Source: Thermoplasma sp. (lineage in GTDB: Archaea > Thermoplasmatota > Thermoplasmata > Thermoplasmatales > Thermoplasmataceae). From it: DNA of 46,420 nt. This document shows, one piece after another, positions 43,522 through 46,420 of this stretch. The position numbers and the translations under genes were made by a program. Where the stretch lies: contig NZ_VYIJ01000003.1 of assembly GCF_008709555.1 (NCBI RefSeq), forward strand, positions 1 through 46,420, read 5' to 3'. How positions within the stretch are numbered: position 1 is the first letter of the stretch; the number at the start of each line of letters is the position of its first letter. Under the pieces are notes generated by a model. It was not told where the DNA came from. It did no database searches and saw nothing but the letters and a program-made list of their open reading frames with translations.

Positions 43522-44748
43522 TCATCCCTCAAACAATCTTTTACTTTCCTTCAATGCCTCAAGGACAGGCATTGTTTCACCACTTAAATAGCTTATCAGC
43601 GCGCCACCTCCAGTGGAGGCATGATCGATCATCTTCGTCAGGCCAAGCTTGTCAAGTGCGCTGAGGGTATGTCCTCCTCCGGCAAGCTTGAATGCCTTGG
43701 AATGGGCCACCGCATTGAATACTTCCCTGGTACCGGAAGAGTAATCCTCTATCTCGTACATGCCCATCGGCCCGTTCATGAATATGGCCCTCGATCCGTC
43801 GATTATATCTGAATATTGGACAATGGTGTCTAACCCTATATCAGCAAGTATCTGATCATCAGGGATCTTATCGTTGACCGATATCCTCTGGCCAGAGGGG
43901 TTCATAACGAAGTCCGTTGGCATGACAACCCTATCTCCATATTTGGAAAGGATGTTTCTGCATTTCTCAAGGAGTTTCTCGTAGTCCCCATTGTTCTTCA
44001 TTATGAATTCCCTGTTCTTCTTTCCGATGTCCATGCCAGAAGCCCAAAGGAATGCGTTTGCAACAACGCCCCCCGTCAGGATCCTGTCCACGAAACCACG
44101 TGACAGGAAGTTCTCAGATACAGCTATTGAGTCCTCAATCTTGGCGCCTCCAAGTATGGCTATCTTGGGTTTTTCCTTTATCCTTCTGAACCTCTCGATC
44201 ATGCTGACCTCCCGCTCTATCAGTGTACCGGCTATGTTGGGTTTGATCCTGTGGAAACCAACTAGTGTTGTCTGTGCCCTGTGTATGGCCGCAAATGCGT
44301 CAATGATGAAATAATCAAATAGCGGAGAGAGGCTTCTCACTATGTTGGAGGACTCCATGCTCTCAATCGTGGTGAGGTCGACTTCCTCAGAGTAGAATCG
44401 AGAGTTCTCGAGCATTATTATGTCCCCATCAACCATATCGGATACAGCCCTATTGACCTGGCTGCCAAAAAGCTGATCCACAAACTGAACCTTCTTGTTT
44501 AGGAGATGGGACAGTATCTGTGCATGCTGGCGGAGTGATATGAAATCGTCCTTGCCGGGCCTGCTCTGATGGGCCACTATGACAACCTTTGAATTTCTGA
44601 GGTTTCTTATGGTGTCTATGTGAGCCCTGAATCTGTCAATCCCCATTATCTCGCCCGTCAAAGGATTGACGGGTGCATTTATGTCCACTCTAAGGTATAC
44701 AGTTTTTCCCGCAAGATCGAAGGAATCCATCAAAAAGAACTCATCCAT
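43522..44748 (-). CDS. pgk: Phosphoglycerate kinase
   Basis: This 408-residue enzyme interconverts 1,3-bisphosphoglycerate and 3-phosphoglycerate. The N-terminal domain has 'VYLRVDINAPVNP' and 'VIVAHQSRPGKDDF', the substrate-binding arginine loop; the C-terminal nucleotide domain has 'KPKIAILGGAKIEDS', 'FMNGPMGMYE' and 'ASTGGGALISYL'. The ATG at 44748 is supported by a TATA-like AATTTAATAA about 25 nt upstream; a second ATG lies six codons in. With GAPDH (about 25 kb away) it forms the gluconeogenic trunk. It heads the pgk-pfdA-ftsY operon. Confidence 0.96.
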   Translation of the reverse strand: MDEFFLMDSFDLAGKTVYLRVDINAPVNPLTGEIMGIDRFRAHIDTIRNLRNSKVVIVAHQSRPGKDDFISLRQHAQILSHLLNKKVQFVDQLFGSQVNRAVSDMVDGDIIMLENSRFYSEEVDLTTIESMESSNIVRSLSPLFDYFIIDAFAAIHRAQTTLVGFHRIKPNIAGTLIEREVSMIERFRRIKEKPKIAILGGAKIEDSIAVSENFLSRGFVDRILTGGVVANAFLWASGMDIGKKNREFIMKNNGDYEKLLEKCRNILSKYGDRVVMPTDFVMNPSGQRISVNDKIPDDQILADIGLDTIVQYSDIIDGSRAIFMNGPMGMYEIEDYSSGTREVFNAVAHSKAFKLAGGGHTLSALDKLGLTKMIDHASTGGGALISYLSGETMPVLEALKESKRLFEG

Positions 44749-44827
44749 GGTAGTGAATATGGCCAGTTATTAAATTTATTGCTGAAAACCGAGATAATTA
44801 ATAAACGGAAACAATATAACGGTCTGA
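44749..44827. promoter_or_regulatory. Divergent promoter region pgk / sugar nucleotidyltransferase
   Basis: This 79-bp gap contains a minus-strand AATTTAATAA for pgk (about 44768-44777) and a plus-strand ATAATTAATAAAC (44794-44806) about 28 nt before the ATG at 44828. Both genes appear to give leaderless messages from adjacent promoters. Confidence 0.5.
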
Positions 44828-45559
44828 ATGAAGGGTCTGATCACAGCCGCTGGTCTGGGTAAACGCTCAATGGCCTCAAAATACTACAGGAAAGAGCTCT
44901 TTTCCATTTACGATGAACGTGATGGAAACGTTGTAATAAGGCCCATACTTGATGCAGCCATCTACCGGATGAGATATGCAGGCGTGGACGATATTTACGT
45001 AGTTCTGGATCAGGAGGATGGAGTTACCAAAAAATTTATAGAAGAGAGCTATCCCGACCTTCACATCATCATTCAGCGCGAAAGAAAGGGTTATGGATAT
45101 GCGGTATACCTGGCGAGAGACTACATAAACGAACCGTTCGTACTCAATGCTGGAGATGGGATTCTGATCGATCCAGATAGGGAGAGGGAGATCATCCATG
45201 GTTTTTCCGGCGGAAATCTGCTTGTGGCATTTCAGGTGGATGATCCGAGGAAATACGGAGTTCTGGATATGCAGGGAAATACTGTTATCGGTGTTAAGGA
45301 AAAGCCAGAGAATCCAACCTCAAACCTCGCGTTGGCAGCCTTCTATGTCCTTGATCCTTCGGTATTCGACCACATAGATAATGGGCAGAGGGAATCTGAG
45401 CTAACACCTGCTATAGATGCGACGATAAAGATGGGAATAAGGACGACGGCACAAAGGATACAGAAAGACGAGTGGATAAGCGTCGGTCAGGTGACCAGCT
45501 ACGTTGACGTTGTGAACAGGACTTACAGGTATGCCATGGAACGAACAGCGTCTATATGA
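44828..45559 (+). CDS. Sugar-1-phosphate nucleotidyltransferase-like protein
   Basis: This 243-residue protein has the nucleotidyltransferase fold of RmlA/GalU-type enzymes: N-terminal 'MKGLITAAGLGKRSMASKYYRKELF' (core 'AAGLGKRS', with a basic residue near the phosphate), 'VDDIYVVLDQ', 'GYGYAVYLARDYI' and 'FVLNAGDGILIDPD' where others have 'LGDN'. Near the end 'KEKPENPTSNLALAAFYVLDPSVF' is typical of RmlA-type enzymes, shown here by 'KEKPENP'. It would make a nucleotide-activated sugar. It converges on the neighbouring sulfoquinovose synthase gene, 10 bases away, so they are not co-transcribed although a shared glycan role is plausible. Confidence 0.8.
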   Translation: MKGLITAAGLGKRSMASKYYRKELFSIYDERDGNVVIRPILDAAIYRMRYAGVDDIYVVLDQEDGVTKKFIEESYPDLHIIIQRERKGYGYAVYLARDYINEPFVLNAGDGILIDPDREREIIHGFSGGNLLVAFQVDDPRKYGVLDMQGNTVIGVKEKPENPTSNLALAAFYVLDPSVFDHIDNGQRESELTPAIDATIKMGIRTTAQRIQKDEWISVGQVTSYVDVVNRTYRYAMERTASI

Positions 45560-45569
45560 ACACCGCTTT

Positions 45570-46420
45570 TCAGGTATAATCATATGCGGATTTCTTCCAG
45601 AACGTTTTCGGCATCAGTGTATCTTTGAGGTCGATCAACCTGCTCCTGAATCTGGATAGATCGGATATTGCATCCCTTATCTCATCCTCGATGTTCTTGG
45701 TTCTTCTGTATCCAAGAAGTTCAAGCTTCCTGTGTTCTGGATTATAGTAATGATCCTCCTTCTCCACCCTTGGATTATCAACATGGGCTATTTCGGGGAT
45801 CTTCCCATAGTCCCTTTCGAAGATCCTCTGCACCATCTCAGCCAGCTGTTCCACGCTGTATTTCTCGTCGAACTGGTTCAGAACCCTGTATTCGCCGTGA
45901 TCTGCGGGTTTTTCCAGGGCAAGCGTTAAGCACTGTATACTGTCGTTGAGAGACAGGAAACCGCGTGTCTGCCCTCCCTTGCCGTAGACCGTAAGGGGTA
46001 CATCTATGATCGCCTCTGCGGTGAACCTGTTGAGGGCGGTGCCATAAACCTCATCTATATCGAACCTTGTGAATAGACCTGTGTCCGCTATCTCCTGCGT
46101 CCTTGTCCCGTATACCACACCCTGCATCACATCCGTCACGGCCAGGTCCCAGACCCTGTTGGCAAACATGAGGTTGTTGGAGTCGTGGACCTTTGTCCAA
46201 TGATACCATGAACTGGCATTCTTTGGGAATGGCAGTGTGTCTTTTCTACCGTGATATTCTATCTCAAAAAAGCCCTCAGGGATGTCTATGTTTGGAGTAC
46301 CGTATTCTCCCATGGTACCAAGCTTAAGTATGTGGGCTTCTGGTACCGTGTCCTTTATGGCATATATCAGATTCATGGTGCTGGTTATGTTCTTAACCAT
46401 GGTCTCATTGGCCTCCCTCA
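45570..46420 (-). CDS. UDP-sulfoquinovose synthase-like enzyme (SQD1/Agl3 type), partial
   Basis: The gene runs off the right edge, so its N-terminal NAD-binding part is missing here; about 283 residues are visible. The visible part closely follows SQD1: 'LGTMGEYGTPNIDIPEG', 'FPKNASSWYHWTKVHDSNN' with the catalytic Tyr-x3-Lys, 'QGVVYGTRT', 'TALNRFTAEAII', 'LTVYGKGGQTRGF' and 'YRVLNQFDEKYSV'. SQD1/Agl3 enzymes combine UDP-glucose and sulfite to UDP-sulfoquinovose. In T. acidophilum a sulfosugar (6-C-sulfofucose) has been reported in the surface N-glycan, which this enzyme could supply. The reading frame stays open to the window end. Confidence 0.9.
   Translation of the reverse strand, partial: REANETMVKNITSTMNLIYAIKDTVPEAHILKLGTMGEYGTPNIDIPEGFFEIEYHGRKDTLPFPKNASSWYHWTKVHDSNNLMFANRVWDLAVTDVMQGVVYGTRTQEIADTGLFTRFDIDEVYGTALNRFTAEAIIDVPLTVYGKGGQTRGFLSLNDSIQCLTLALEKPADHGEYRVLNQFDEKYSVEQLAEMVQRIFERDYGKIPEIAHVDNPRVEKEDHYYNPEHRKLELLGYRRTKNIEDEIRDAISDLSRFRSRLIDLKDTLMPKTFWKKSAYDYT

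Noticed and set aside
1-46420. CRISPR array, insertion sequence, integrase or phage module
   Set aside because: No regularly spaced direct repeats, transposase or integrase motifs or terminal inverted repeats were seen anywhere in the window.

Overview
The window reads as chromosomal DNA of a Thermoplasma-type archaeon, most likely Thermoplasma acidophilum. The basis is archaeal information-processing genes (aIF5B, Rpo7, Spt4, RadA, pelota, KEOPS Cgi121, L7Ae/S28e/L24e, S24e/S27ae), a type II archaeal GAPDH, an SDR-type L-threonine dehydrogenase, a membrane LonB, a bacterial-style grpE-dnaK-dnaJ cluster and AGG/ATA-rich codon use. No integrase, insertion sequence, CRISPR array or phage module was found. 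The window is mostly ordinary core chromosome, densely packed with short operons. Many genes have a TATA-like box about 24-29 nt before the start codon, as expected for leaderless mRNAs.

Layout. 1-8.3 kb is the most accessory part: an S41 peptidase, an orphan small ORF, a LhgO-like FAD oxidoreductase, a secreted spherulin-4-like protein, a cobalamin adenosyltransferase, an APC permease, a TtuA/Ncs6-type tRNA thiolase and a DUF4382-like membrane protein broken by an in-frame TAA. After a tRNA-Ser, 8.8-11.8 kb holds the operon rpl7ae-rps28e-rpl24e-ndk-infB. 11.8-17 kb carries L-threonine dehydrogenase, an ArsR-type metalloregulator divergent from an FmdE/TauE pair, purK, an ACT-domain regulator and a macrodomain protein. 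17-19.1 kb is gap-radA.

19.2-23.2 kb encodes a 1144-residue sequon-rich surface protein with a cytoplasmic winged-helix-like tail, plus a small type I membrane protein. 23.3-25.3 kb is a ubiX / Mut7-C RNase-domain / pelota cluster followed by tRNA-Glu. Next come glycerol kinase (apparently starting at ATT) and DUF763, then the RNA-polymerase/ribosome operon rpoE-spt4-DUF359 kinase-rps24e-rps27ae, read leftward. 30.6-34.1 kb is grpE-dnaK-dnaJ.

34.2-40.4 kb has an MFS transporter, a PEBP protein behind a palindrome cluster, a ClpP-class/NfeD membrane protein whose apparent catalytic lysine is missing, a winged-helix regulator, LonB and Cgi121. 40.3-44.7 kb, leftward, holds cobS with an aminotransferase and pgk-pfdA-ftsY. 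The right edge has a sugar nucleotidyltransferase and a partial UDP-sulfoquinovose synthase.

Functional threads. Protein quality control: DnaK system, LonB, NfeD, prefoldin. Translation and ribosome rescue: aIF5B, L7Ae, pelota, TtuA, Cgi121. Gluconeogenic trunk: GAPDH and PGK. Cobalamin: CobA/CobO-type ATR, CobS and a possible CobD. Sulfur and glycan chemistry: the sulfoquinovose synthase could feed the sulfosugar N-glycan reported for T. acidophilum surface proteins, and the sequon-rich 1144-residue protein is a natural acceptor. Gene names rest on motif and family recognition by eye; no database search was possible.
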